DNA from: Salvia splendens
Lineage: Eukaryota; Streptophyta; Magnoliopsida; Lamiales; Lamiaceae
NCBI RefSeq assembly: GCF_004379255.2
Contig: NC_056053.1
Location: forward strand, 22,068,188 to 22,132,187
Direction: 5' to 3'
Length of the DNA: 64,000 bases
The position numbers and the translations under genes are program-made. Below the pieces are notes generated by a model. It was given only the letters and a program-made list of their open reading frames with translations, ran no database searches and was not told the DNA's origin. The first letter of the stretch is position 1. Every line of letters begins with the position of its first letter. Positions 43,304 through 54,719 of the stretch are shown piece after piece.

Positions 43304-45327
43304 GACCATCCACAACGCGTCTCGCGCCGGGCTCGCGTCTCGTCTCGGAGAGACGAGACCCCCGCGAGACGCATTGCAGCGGCCATCTCGTCTCCAGCTC
43401 GCGACCGTCTCGTCGCGTAGCTCGTCTCGGAGAGACACGAGACGAGCTGTCTCGCCACGCGCCCGAGACACGTGGCACGTCCCCATGCGTGCGTGACGCC
43501 CACTCGCTGGCCCGCGAGTGGGCGTCGTCACTGATGATGCAATAATTCATTTTTTTTAAAAAAAAATCGATTTTTAATAAAAAAATTTTTTTTCAAACGG
43601 TAATATTACCGTTAAATATTTATTTTCATTTTTTAAATTTTTAATTTTTTTACTCTATAAATAATTCTATTCCATACTCATTTCAAACACAAACACACAT
43701 CTATTCCTCTCAAATCCTCTCTATCACTCCAATTTCCATCTTCAATCAACTCAAACAAATGGATCCTTTTGAGCAAATGCGCCAATTAATGGAACAATCA
43801 CTCGAAGAAGATCGACGACGAGAGGCGGAGGAAGCCGCACCACCCCCACGACGCTCCCGGAAGTACATCAATCGGAACCGGGAGGAAGCCGCCGCACGGT
43901 TAGTACGCGACTACTTCTGCGATAACCCGATTTGGGGAGATACCTATTTCCGTCGCCGTTTCCGCATGCGGAAACCGCTATTTCTCCACATAGCGAATAC
44001 TTTGGCGGCCAGGGAGGAGTTCTTCCGAGAAGGGTTCGACGCGGTCGGTCGTCCCAGCCACACGACGCTGCAGAAATGTACTGCAGCCATCCGGCAGCTT
44101 GCGACTGGACAAACGGCCGACATATTCGACGAATACCTGCACATCGGAGACAGCACTGGGCGCTTGTGCTTGCTCAACTTCTGCAGAGGCGTCCGGGCAG
44201 CCTTCAGTGACGAATTTCTCCGGAGGCCAACCACGGAGGATTGTCAGTTCCTCCTCAACCTGCACGAACAAGTGCACGGATTCCCCGGGATGCTTGGCAG
44301 TGTCGATTGCATGCACTGGCAATGGAAGAATTGCCCGGTGGCTTGGAGGGGTTCCTACACGAGCGGCCACAAAGGCACCCACCCAACCGTTGTACTCGAG
44401 GCCGTTGCCGACTACCGACTTTGGATCTGGCACGCGTACTTCGGGGTCCCTGGCTCGAACAACGACGTAAACGTGCTCCAACAGTCCGACCTCTTTACCG
44501 AAGTTTTGGATGGTAAAGCGCCGGCCATCAACTTCGTCGCCAACAACCGGCGGTATAAAATGGGGTACTATCTCGCCGACGGCATCTACCCGAAGTGGCC
44601 GACCTTCGTGAAGACGTGCGGCAGGCCAGCGAACCCAAAGCAGGCTCTTTTTGCGCAGAAGCAGGAGGCTGCGCGCAAGGATGTGGAGAGGGCGTTCGGG
44701 GTTCTCCAAGCGCGCTTCAACATCATCAAAGCCCCGGCTCGTTCGTGGTTCATGGAGAGCATGGTCGACATCATGTATACGTGCATAATCTTGCACAACA
44801 TGATTGTCCGAGACGAAGGACCCGATGCCGGAAATTGGTTCGACCCCGAATCCCCCGGAAGCTCAACCGCAAGTAGTCCGCCGCGAAGTGGAGCGCATCC
44901 ATCTATACAAGAACGGTTGGCTATTCGGGCAAGGACACGCGACTCTAGCGCCCACACCCAACTCCAAGAGGATCTAATTGAGCACATTTGGGAAAACTTT
45001 GGCGGAGAAGATTAAATTATGTCATTTTTATTTTTTTAGAATTTTAATTATGTCTTCGTTTTTTTTAATGTTAAGTTGTAATATTGTTTTAATTTTAATA
45101 AAGTGTGTTTGTTTAAATTGAATTGGGTTTTAAAAAAAATTATAAATTAAATTGAATGAATAGTAATTAAGAGACGGTATAGAGACGGTTAAGAGACGGA
45201 GCGTTGCAGGTTCCGTCTCTTAGTTAAGAGATGGAGGAAAAAAGGACAGTGGGGCCCTCAAATAGTGCTCAAATAGTAGTTAAGAGACGGTTTAAGAGAC
45301 GGTATAGAGACAGCGTTGTGGATGACC
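43304..45327 (+). mobile_element. complete PIF/Harbinger transposon (2024 bp) with intact transposase
   Basis: TIR GACCATCCACAACGC and the inverse of GCGTTGTGGATGACC, flanked by TTA (43301-43303, 45328-45330), the family's 3-bp target duplication. The left subterminal 200 bp is rich in GTCTCG/GAGAC motifs and ends in a CGCCCACTCGC hairpin. TATA box TATAAATA at 43656-43663, single-exon transposase 43759-45015, then AT-rich 3' UTR and repeated AAGAGACGG motifs up to the right TIR. No ORF1 gene is present. Confidence 0.93.
43759..45015 (+). CDS. PIF/Harbinger DDE transposase, 418 aa, intact
   Basis: Uninterrupted ATG-to-TAA frame. A basic/acidic N-terminus leads to a helix-turn-helix-like region (FRRRFRMRKPLFLHIANTL, 64-82) and a LQKCTAAIRQLATGQTADIF block. 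The catalytic triad is D183 (GSVDCMHW), D236 (PGSNNDVNVL) and E310 (RKDVERAFGVLQARF), followed by YTCIILHNMI (340-349) and a LQEDLIEHIWENFGG tail. This is the DDE_Tnp_4/HARBI1-like family, also the source of domesticated ALP1-type plant proteins. It excises and reinserts DNA with TIRs at TWA targets, normally together with a Myb-like ORF1 partner. TIRs and TSD around it argue for a mobile copy, not a domesticated gene. Confidence 0.93.
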   Translation: MDPFEQMRQLMEQSLEEDRRREAEEAAPPPRRSRKYINRNREEAAARLVRDYFCDNPIWGDTYFRRRFRMRKPLFLHIANTLAAREEFFREGFDAVGRPSHTTLQKCTAAIRQLATGQTADIFDEYLHIGDSTGRLCLLNFCRGVRAAFSDEFLRRPTTEDCQFLLNLHEQVHGFPGMLGSVDCMHWQWKNCPVAWRGSYTSGHKGTHPTVVLEAVADYRLWIWHAYFGVPGSNNDVNVLQQSDLFTEVLDGKAPAINFVANNRRYKMGYYLADGIYPKWPTFVKTCGRPANPKQALFAQKQEAARKDVERAFGVLQARFNIIKAPARSWFMESMVDIMYTCIILHNMIVRDEGPDAGNWFDPESPGSSTASSPPRSGAHPSIQERLAIRARTRDSSAHTQLQEDLIEHIWENFGGED

Positions 45328-45362
45328 TTATTCTCGCTAAGTACACATAATTAATATACTAT

Positions 45363-45564
45363 GGGGGTGTTCGGTTTGCAAGATTGTATCCGAGATTAAA
45401 TTTATAGGGTGTTTAGTTCATGAGATTCAATCCAACAATTCAATCCTAGATGGATAATCATGAGATAATTAGTCATAGCTAAACCCCATATGAATAAAAT
45501 AATCTTACAACTCTATCCTAAATTATATCTTTGTATTATTTTATCTTGGAAACCGAACGCCACC
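45363..45564. mobile_element. short MITE (~200 bp) with GTTCGGTTT ends
   Basis: Left GGGGGTGTTCGGTTTGCAAG and right ATCTTGGAAACCGAACGCCACC are imperfect inverse copies; TAT borders both sides. Interior non-coding. Superfamily uncertain (Harbinger- or hAT-like). Confidence 0.55.
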
Positions 45565-45775
45565 TATAATAATTGTGTTACAACTAAAATGATCTAAAAA
45601 ATGACTTTTGTGTATTCAAAATCTGATCTATCCATTTTTCAATCTAATGGTTGAGATTTTATCCCTAATTATGCATTATGATTTAATTATTCATAGAACA
45701 CTGCCTATATACAGATGTATTTATGACCACATGCATGCTAGCTGAATGACTATATGCATGTATGTGCAAGGATAA

Positions 45776-46272
45776 GAGCATCTCCAGTGGGCGGACATCC
45801 CACTCGGACATCCACTAGGACATCCCAAAAACACCTCCTGCCACGTCACTAGGACATCCCACCCCACTGCCACATCACTAGGACATCCCATGCATATCCG
45901 CCCTTCCCATCGCCCTTCCCACTAGGACACCCCGCAATAAAAAAAATCATAAATTCACACCCATCGTCCTTCCCACTAGGACATCCCGCAATAAAAAAAA
46001 ATCATAAATTCACAAATAAAATTCAACGAGCCGTATATATAGAGTTTCAAAACAAAAAAAAAATAATAATAAAAACGGGACGTCCGACCGGACGTCCGAG
46101 TTGAAGCCACAGTAGCGGACGTCCGCCCGCCCGTCGCCGGGACGTCCGAGGACACCCGACGTCCTCACGGGACGTCCGTATCCGACCTCCGACCTCCCAA
46201 CGGCGGACGTCCCGTCGCCCTTCCCGGTGTCCGACCGGACGTCCTACTGGAGGGGCGCCATAGGAGATGCTC
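45776..46272. mobile_element. Tourist-type MITE (497 bp)
   Basis: Left GAGCATCTCCAGTGGGCGGA, right inverse ...GGAGATGCTC, TAA at 45773-45775 and 46273-46275. The left half repeats CTAGGACATCCC and the right half GGACGTCCG motifs in inverse sense, so the whole element is loosely palindromic. Confidence 0.85.
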
Positions 46273-46275
46273 TAA

Positions 46276-49200
46276 GAATCCCATGTCCCAGAAGAAAAAA
46301 ACCCCAGTCACTAGATTTTTGTCTCTTCAAATTGCTTCATTTGTTTGGATCAAGACTTCCCATGTTATGTGCCCATTCTTCAAATCTTGGACTCATGTCC
46401 ACATCCACAACATGTATCTTGTATCAATACTGCCTCCCATTGTATATATCACATATCAAGATACTTAAATATTAGGTTTATCTGACTAAAATATAAAGTT
46501 ACATGATTTGACACACAAGTTAATGACCAATATCCAAATATTGTACAAGTGCTAAGTTGTAGTGGCCCTTAGCATGATATGAATTTGGAAAGGTTGTGTC
46601 ACCAAATTAATTGCCATATTTTTATGGGATAAGGCTAGTGGTCTTCTATTTTCATGTACATGTTTTTCTTGATTTTGAAGATGCTAAAGCTTCTTTCCTT
46701 TATGAGGAACTCTATGAATGAATACATGAAACACCAACATAGATATACCGTATAGCAAATAGGGTAAACTCATGATACTTTAAATTGTGAAGTCATCATC
46801 AAGAAAAACTCATAATTCAGTGAGTGAGTGGATTTGTAAATTTTTGTGCAAAATGCATGGAAATGATGAATTGCTTGCTCCTCTTTAATTTATTGCATTT
46901 GTTTCACGCGTTTTTGTAAATTGTAACCATCTTCCAACCTCTTCATGGTGATGACCACATATCTATAAATAATAAATCAAATAAAGTTTCACATCCAAAA
47001 TTAAATGCATCATCCAAACATCACCCTCATCATATATATAGAGCTAAATCAATTCAATGCCAAAATATCAAATTCACTGAATAAATTTACTATTATCAAA
47101 TATAGGTGTATATATGTATTTAATGTATCTTGAGAAAAGTACTAGCAATTTCTTAAATTTCATTTTTAAACAACAAGAAAACTCTAGTACTGTACTCTAC
47201 CCTCCAACCACTCCCACATGCCATGCTTCATTTTTCTATTTTTTTTTCTTATGATAATTTTCTATCTATGAAATTAATGAGGGTGTAATGATCAAGTTAG
47301 GCCATACAAAAATTGAGGAGAGAGAGATTGATGGTTCACCTAAATGACCTATATATTTCAACCATATATATGTTCGGTTGAAAGGACTATGTCTACTACC
47401 AAAATTCAATAATCTTTACTCCTATGTTGACACAATATTGAAGTACATATATTCAACCAACAAATCATGTTCCTAGAATTACCTAATAATATATCCCATG
47501 TGATATATTGGCATTCCTCGTTTTCGACTCTACCTATGAATTAAATGAATTATTCATTGCATAGTTATGAGTTTTGACACACTTTTGTTACACCTAGAAG
47601 TGATTGTTTCAAACAAATTTCATATGTTTATTTCTATTAATTTTTGGCATACAATTTAGTTAGAATGGAATACATCCCAACAGCAAAAAGTTATACTCCG
47701 TAATTAAATTTTTTTTTTACTAAGGGAAAAAGGGCTTGAGCCAACAGACAACGGCAAGCAAATATTTATGACAAGAGATCAAGAGTCATATCGTATAAAT
47801 CCAAACAAAAAAACAATATAAAAAACCTAACTAATAGCAAAATAAAGAAAACAACACAGGTGACCTAATCAAACAAAAGCAACATTAACAACATGCAGAA
47901 AGAAAAGCACTACGAAAAAACCAAACTCTGGCAACTTGGCTCCACACAACTAATAAATAAAAACATGATTGAGGTGAGTTGAGAGTTCAATAAGATGCTC
48001 CTTAATTGGTTAACCTTTTCACTCATATTTTTATTTTATTTTATTTAAATATAAAAAGGGTACATAGGGATTGAACCACATGACTCTAATTAATGACCTA
48101 CGAAGAAAAAATTGATCCACCATGATTGCTATTAAATTGTGTTAGTTAACTAACCCCTATGCTGTCCTAGTTCATATGAAATTATTATGCTCAATTAACG
48201 GCTTTTAACTGCCACTAAATAGTTCCTCAATTCCACATTTAATTCCTTAAATTAGGACCAATCTATATATCTATCAAGTTTAGATTTTTAGGACGGCTTT
48301 AGATACATGGAAAATCCAAAAAATTAAACATGTAATGTGAATCATAAAACATGTCGTCCAAATTTACATATAAATTCGTATCGTATCCAAAAATTCTGTT
48401 TTTAGGAGACATAAGGAGTATAATTTATCAGCAACGTATCAAAATTATATAGTCAGCTATGTTGGTGTCTCTAGTTAGATTCGAACATATCCATGCCCTC
48501 CAACTTTATGTCACGGAGTAAATATTGACAAAGGAAATATAATTAAAAGTCATACTAATATTTAATTACAGCTAAAGGCTAAAGTTCACATGCATAAATC
48601 AACCTGTAGCTTTTTGTCACGCTATTAGCCACTCTCACCAATATTTTTGCTGCATTTAATTTATGCAACTATCACCTATATATATGTATGATAATGTTGT
48701 GTGTCTTAGTACATACACTATTGTTGCTTATTAAATTATTACTGTAGTCCATTTTAGTTTTCTAAACATGCAAATGGTAATAAATATTGATAATGTTGGT
48801 GTGTATGCATACACTATTGTTATTTATTAGTACTATTGTCCATTTTATGTATTTGGAAACATTTGAACTTCAAAAACATCAATCGCGATGCCGTTTTGAA
48901 TAGTTTTTCTCATATTCAGAATTTTTTCGAGATACAATAGCATGAAAAAAATATTTGTTTGTCCATACAACATATAAGTCCGTGAGAGAAGTGGCAATTC
49001 TGTTAAAATATTGTCATGGTGCACAAGTTAAATAAAGTCATTAAACAATTAAACATTCTACACAAGAATGTCCAGTTCATTTTCATTTCTTAATCCCCCA
49101 ATTACCACTTAAAACAAAAACCCTCCATAATTAGTGCTTTAGTTAATTCACAAGCATATGCCCACTGGTGAGAAGACCACCCTAATACGACACCGTTTAT

Positions 49201-49360
49201 CCTAACCCCACGACGTCGTTTACCTCTCCATTCTACTCCTATATAACCATTCACCTCAAACCAGTAAAAAAAAAACTGCCCAACGAAATCCAACCACCGT
49301 GATGCCGCCGGCGCCACCGCTTCCAACCTAATCACTCTCCAATTCCTTCCTAAAACAACA
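46276..49360. other. 3-kb gene-poor AT-rich intergenic region
   Basis: Both strands were scanned without finding a protein domain, tRNA or structured repeat. The promoter of the HEAT-repeat gene occupies the right end; a TATA-like CCTATATAACC at ~49240 lies about 120 bp before its ATG. Confidence 0.5.
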
Positions 49361-51344
49361 ATGTCGGGCTCCAGCAAGCAGGCGCAGGCACACGAGCTGA
49401 AGCAACGCGTGCTGACGTGTCTCCACAAGCTCTCCGACAGGGACACCCACGCCGCCGCCGCAGCGGAGCTGGAGTCCATCGCCCGGAGCCTCCCCTGCGC
49501 CGCCCTCCCCTCCTTCATCTCCTCCATCACCTCCATCGAGTCCTCCGACCTCTCCCCCGTCCGCCGCCACTGCCTCCGCCTCCTCTCCGTCCTCGCCGTC
49601 GCCCACCGCGACGCCCTCTCCCCCCACCTCTCCAAAATCCTCTCCTCCGTCCGCCGCCGCCTCCGTGACCCGGACTCCTCCGTCCGCGCCGCCTGCGTCG
49701 CCGCTGCCCTCTCCCTCGCCTCCCACCTCCCCTCCCCTCCCTTCGCCTCCCTCGCAAACCCCTTCCTCGAGTCCCTCTTCTCCGAGCAGGACGCCGGCGC
49801 CCAAAACGGCGCCGCATTGTGCCTCGCCGCGGTAATCGAGGGCTCCCCACATCCCGACGCCGGGAGCCTCCGCAGGCTGCTGCCCAAGCTCGAGAAGCTC
49901 GCGAAATGCGATGGATTCAAGGCGAAAGGTGCGATCTTGGCGCTTTTTGGGAGCATTGTTGAGGTCGAGGGAGTGCTTAGCAGTGGCGGAGTGAGGAATT
50001 TGATCAAGTGTTTGGTGGAGTTCTTAAGCAGCGAGGATTGGGCGGCGAGGAAGGCTGCTGCGGAGGCGTTGATGAAGGTGGCGGCGGTGGAGAGCCAGAG
50101 AGATGCGCTCTCGGAATGTAAAGCTTCTTGCTTGAAGGCTTTTGAAGCTAGGCGATTTGATAAGGTTTGATTTTTGGATAAAGATCGGATTTTTATTGGT
50201 TTGGATTCTGTTAATTGTAATGTGTGTGTGTGATTTTGATAATCAGGTGAAGGCTGCGAGGGAGAGTATGAATTTGATGGTGGAAGCTTGGAAGGAGATT
50301 CCTGATCCAACGGCTGAGGTTTCATCTAAAGGTATGATCTTTAACATAACTTGATTTCAGCATTTCACTTTCTTTCTGGTTTCCTATTGCCCTCATTGTG
50401 TTCTTATTGATTCGGCGGTATGCAGAAACTGGGGCTGGCTCGAAAACAGAACCATCTTCACAAGTGAAGAAAATTAGCCAGCATGGCTCTGCTGCTTCTG
50501 CAGCAAGGGGGAGAGCTTCTGTAGGGAGCAATGGGAACAGAACTGGTCCTCCAATGTTCCGAAAATTGGATAGCAAGAAGCCCTCCAACGCGAAAGTAGA
50601 CGTTTCTGCTGCTGATGATGATGCTCGTATTAGCTCTTCTGCCACGCCTGTTTCTGGATATAAGCGTGGGGATGGGGTGTGTGGAGAGGAGAGGAGACGG
50701 TTTGAGAATCCGGAAATCAGAAGGGCGCTGTTCAGTGAGAGCTACGAGAAGCGGGATCATAGTGTTGTAGTTAGTAATGAAACCGGAGATATGTGTAGGA
50801 ATCAGAGTGACTGTGAAGACCTGTCTCTGATCAGGAAGCAGCTTGTTCAGATTGAAAATCAGCAGTCGAATTTGTTGGAAATTCTTCAGGTAGTTATATT
50901 TTTGTCTGCTAAGTGTACTACATTTTCTATCAGCTATGATTTGCTGATTTTGTTTATCATTGTTTTGTAATCCAGAGATTTGTTGGGAGCTCACAGAGAG
51001 GCATTCAGTCACTGGAGGCGCGTGTGCACGGTTTAGAGCTCACGCTGGATGAGATCTCGTATGACTTTGCCGCCTCCACAGGGAAGATGTCTACAAATGG
51101 AGCTTCGTGCTGCTCGCTGCCAGGTGCAGATTTCCTCAGCTTGAAGCTGCGCAGAAAGACACACGAGCTGTCTGCCTCTTGCGGAACCTCTCCATCGACT
51201 GCAGCAGCTGGCAGCATTCCTTGTAAGAACGAAGACAGTGGCAGAGGGTTTCTGTTGCAGAACCGGAGGCGTCCCCTCCATGGGGGGCGTGGGGTTATAG
51301 TGATGAACCCACTAGCTGAAATCCCTCCTCAGGTTCATGCTTGA
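49361..51344 (+). CDS. TORTIFOLIA1-like microtubule-associated HEAT-repeat protein, 4 exons, 573 aa
   Basis: Exons 49361-50164, 50247-50331, 50426-50889, 50976-51344 (1722 nt, all frames join). Residues ~10-270 (exon 1) are helical HEAT repeats (HELKQRVLTCLHKLSDRDTH, LPSFISSI, GALCLAAVIEG-type helices, LSSEDWAARKAAAEALMKVA, then FDKVKAARESMNLMVEAWK across the intron). The low-complexity Ser-rich middle ends in an IENQQSNLLEILQ ... SQRGIQSLEARVHGLELTLD helix (exon 3/4 junction), as in TOR1/SPIRAL2-like proteins. The family binds cortical microtubules and influences helical growth. Exon 1 is very GC-rich (CTCC/GCC repeats), producing long antisense ORFs that are not genes. Which TOR1-like paralogue it is cannot be told. 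Confidence 0.88.
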
Positions 51345-51841
51345 TTGAGGATTTTCAGACATCATTCTTCCTGACCAAGAATGTTTTGAGCTATGTTTGT
51401 CAACTCAATGAGAGAAGATATGAAGAAATGGCCGATGGACCGCCTTTTGGCCGGTGTTGCTCCCGGCAGCGGTGGCTCAAAATGTTGTAGAGTAGATGCA
51501 TTTTGTAATCCATTTTCATATGTAGTGATAATCTGTCTTGATTTAGGATGATGACTATATCATCATTTGTATGTACATAGTGCTGTGAAATGAGATCCAA
51601 CTTTTCTAATGTGAAAACTCATGACTGACATATCTTTTCATCCAGAAAATATGAATATTGAATACATATTGAAGAATGCAAACACTATTTTAGATTAACT
51701 TTGAAAATATTCAACTACAGATTCTTGGGAAACCAGATTATATATTTCATGTCACTCTGAAAATGCAACTTACTACTGTAAGATTACAAGTGATTGTCAT
51801 CATCTCTCTTCCAAAACACACCGATCACACGAAACGCCCTG
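51345..51841. other. shared 3' region of two convergent genes
   Basis: About 500 bp between the TGA of the HEAT-repeat gene (plus) and the stop of the coiled-coil gene (minus); contains both 3' UTRs. No other feature seen. Confidence 0.6.
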
Positions 51842-54719
51842 TCAATGCCACCACTTCTTCTCAGACAAGGATATAAGCTGCCAAATTGATGAACAAGTAA
51901 TAAGCAAGTGTCAAGATTGATTAACCGCGACATTTAAAAGATGTTTAGAGTTTGATACAAAAAATATTTTGATATAAGAGGAGATCTAGTCATTGAAACC
52001 ATCTCTTAATGGTGATTAAGTGCAAACAATAAAGAGTTTAAATTTATGAAAGTAATGATACAGCACTCATCAGATAAAGAAGAGAACTAGGAAAAACAGA
52101 AAGGAAGTAAATGCTTCATAGCAAAATACATATTCCTATGAACAGGCAAGTGGATGCACAAACAGGAAACAAGCAACGTAGTTGAGAGGTTTTCATTCAC
52201 TAACCTGACGAGCAACTTGCGCCAATCGCCTACTGTCTCGGGATGACTCTGACAACAAGCTAGCCTTGGATGACTGCTGATTCTTACGAGTGCTTTTATC
52301 AACTTCATTTCTCTTTTCTACCTCAGGTGACAGTGACACCTTCATTTCAGATTCGTTCATGGCTCCTCTCTTGCGCTTCCTTTGAAATGTGTATTTGATG
52401 ATTCTTTCCCTTACGGGTTGGCTTGGCATATCACCATTTTCAACATCCCCTTTAGAAACAGAAGGCAAAAAACTTTCTTCAAGCTCAGTTTCTTCCCCTA
52501 ACTGCACCATCTTTTCCTTCAACCCTTCACATTCCTGGTCAATGCATTTGTTCTCAACTTCATCTGTGCGTAGTATTGGAGCTACGGATGAAGGACTCTT
52601 ACTGGAGTAATCATCATCTTTGACTGAAACAAGATTATGTCTTGATGAAAGTTCGGGCAATGGATCAGGTCTCTCGGGAGGATCACTTGGCTTCTTAGTC
52701 AAACATGTTACTGGTTCTCTTTGTTTAGTAGATCTCTGTCTTTTCCGACGAAAAGGTAGGAAACTACTTAACTTAACATCCGCCAACAATTTGTACTCAA
52801 GTTCACTCTGTGTTCTAGCCCTGAATGATGGATCTTTGCTCTTGTATTCAACCTTTTCCCGCTCTTCGCTGCTGTTCTTATCCAACAGATTCCCCTCACA
52901 CGCACGGATTCTCTGCGTACAGCCATTTCTATATAGCCCGGGCTCTTTATAGCTGTCTCTTAATGCTATTGAAGGCAAATCCCGATCCCTAATATGTGAA
53001 CTGCATGTGCAATCTTTCTCACTATAACAACACTCGGAACATTCCTTTTGCTGCCTTGGGTTAGGCGTTGTGATTTCGGAAGCTCCAGCAGATTCATATC
53101 CGTTGTTCAGATGATGATATTTACTAGATTCATAAGAGTTGATTGTAGTAGGCACCTCATTTACGTTCTGCAAACTACTTTTCTTTAACCTTTCCAACTC
53201 AGCCTGTACCTCTCCCAATTCTTTCCTGAGATCGCTGACGATATCTTCAGCTTCTTGAAGTTGAGCTTCCAGTTCTTCAATCTTTTTCTGCTGATTCAGC
53301 GCAGCAGCTTCCGCCTCACTAGTCTGAAAAAGTGGTTCGAAATATGAGCAAAAAGATTGCAACTTTGTGCAGGATTTTATGCTGCACGTTTCTTGTTTGC
53401 GTGCTGGATTTTATGCTACACTAGATGGAATGGTACCAAAACAAGAAACTAACAGAAAATGCAAAAAATGTTTAAGTTATGTCACAACACAAACTCACAA
53501 GAGAGAAATGTGCTAGTATTTCGCTAGCCAAATGCAATCAAGCATCATAATGCCAAATAGTTCAGCTGAAAACAAAATACTTAGGTAACACAACATTAAT
53601 ACATTTGGAAATCGAAACTCAATCGAGAACACCTCTGAATCGAAGAACCAAAAAAGAAAAAAGAAGAAACTTTTACGACACACAAACATTAAGGCGACAG
53701 AATAGGTAGACATCACAAATCAATCTAGGTAATCAAGCATCTCCAATCAGAAAATCGTTTCAAGAAACAAACCAGGCACACTCTAAACGAACAAAATTGA
53801 CACTCAATTGAGAACACCTCTGAATCAAAGAATCAAGAAAGAAAAAGAAGAAATTTTTAAGAAACACAAACGTTAAGGCAAAAGAGTAGGTAAACATCAC
53901 AAATCAATCTAGGTGATCAAGCATCTCCAATCAGAAGATCATTTCAAGAAACAAAGCAGTCACACTCTAAACGAACATGGCCTCTTTTCAACCAATGCAC
54001 ATATCTCCAAAACACATCAAAATCATAGAAAATCCAACTAAAAATGGAAACTTTAAATCAGATAGCTCACCTTATCATCCATCATTTTCTTGAGGTGCAA
54101 CAGCATCCACAACGCCTCCTCCTTCGCCACCTTCAGCTCGTGCTGATACTGCACGGCCTTCCTCTCAGATGACATAACCCGAGCTGCTGCCTCCTTCGAT
54201 ATGTTCAATATTATATCAGCATACGCCTTCTGCAATCCTATCACTTTCTGCACAAAAAATTACAACCAAAGAAGACAACTTTTAGTCCAAAGAACAACAA
54301 AATGCTCATTTCAACATAAACTCTTCGAAGATACAATAAACCATTCCCAGATACCTAGAGAAATTCATCAAAACTTTACCCCATTTCGAAAATTTAGATT
54401 AGTATCAAGAACAACTAGTTCAAAGAGTGAATAAAAGCATAAAAAGGATAATCAAAACACTACTGCATTTTCCAAAATTACTCAGAAATGGAAGAAAATT
54501 CAAAACCAACAAACGAAAATAAACCGAAATCGCCGAAAGCGAAAGCATAGAGATAAAGAAAACAAGCAAACGCAAAAAGGATCGAACTTGAAAGCAATCA
54601 ACAAACAAAATGCAGGAGTAGAAAAACGGTTAGCACAATCAATTAGGTAGTCGGTGCTGCTGTTGCCTGTTGAAAAGCAAACAAGGATCGGCGGCGGAGA
54701 TTACCTCTTTGGCGTCCAT
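51842..54719 (-). CDS. plant coiled-coil protein of unknown function, 4 exons, ~448 aa
   Basis: Exons (minus order) 54705-54719, 54071-54247, 52205-53323, 51842-51877; 1347 nt, every junction phase 0 with GT-AG introns. The first exon encodes only MDAKE. Exon 2 (KVIGLQKAYADIILNISKEA ... EEALWMLLHLKKMMDDK) and the start of exon 3 (LNQQKKIEELEAQLQEAEDI ... ELGEVQAELERLKK) form a near-continuous coiled coil over residues ~6-125. The rest is hydrophilic, with Lys/Arg-rich patches (FRRKRQRSTKQ; FQRKRKRG) suggesting nuclear location. The last 11 residues (LISLSEKKWWH) come from a tiny final exon after a long intron; this junction is inferred. I recognise it as a conserved plant family without an established role. 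Confidence 0.72.

Noticed and set aside
43978..44796. 272-codon minus-strand frame inside the Harbinger transposase
   Set aside because: Antisense shadow of an intact, motif-bearing transposase ORF.
46227..46475. short frames after the 45.8-kb MITE
   Set aside because: They begin inside the MITE terminus, lack homology and sit in AT-rich intergenic DNA.
49102..50325. 407-codon open frame on the minus strand, and further long frames at 49328-49852 and 49527-49850
   Set aside because: They lie antisense to the GC-rich HEAT-repeat exon, are low-complexity Arg/Gly/Ala, and lack domains; the plus-strand frame shows the real protein family.
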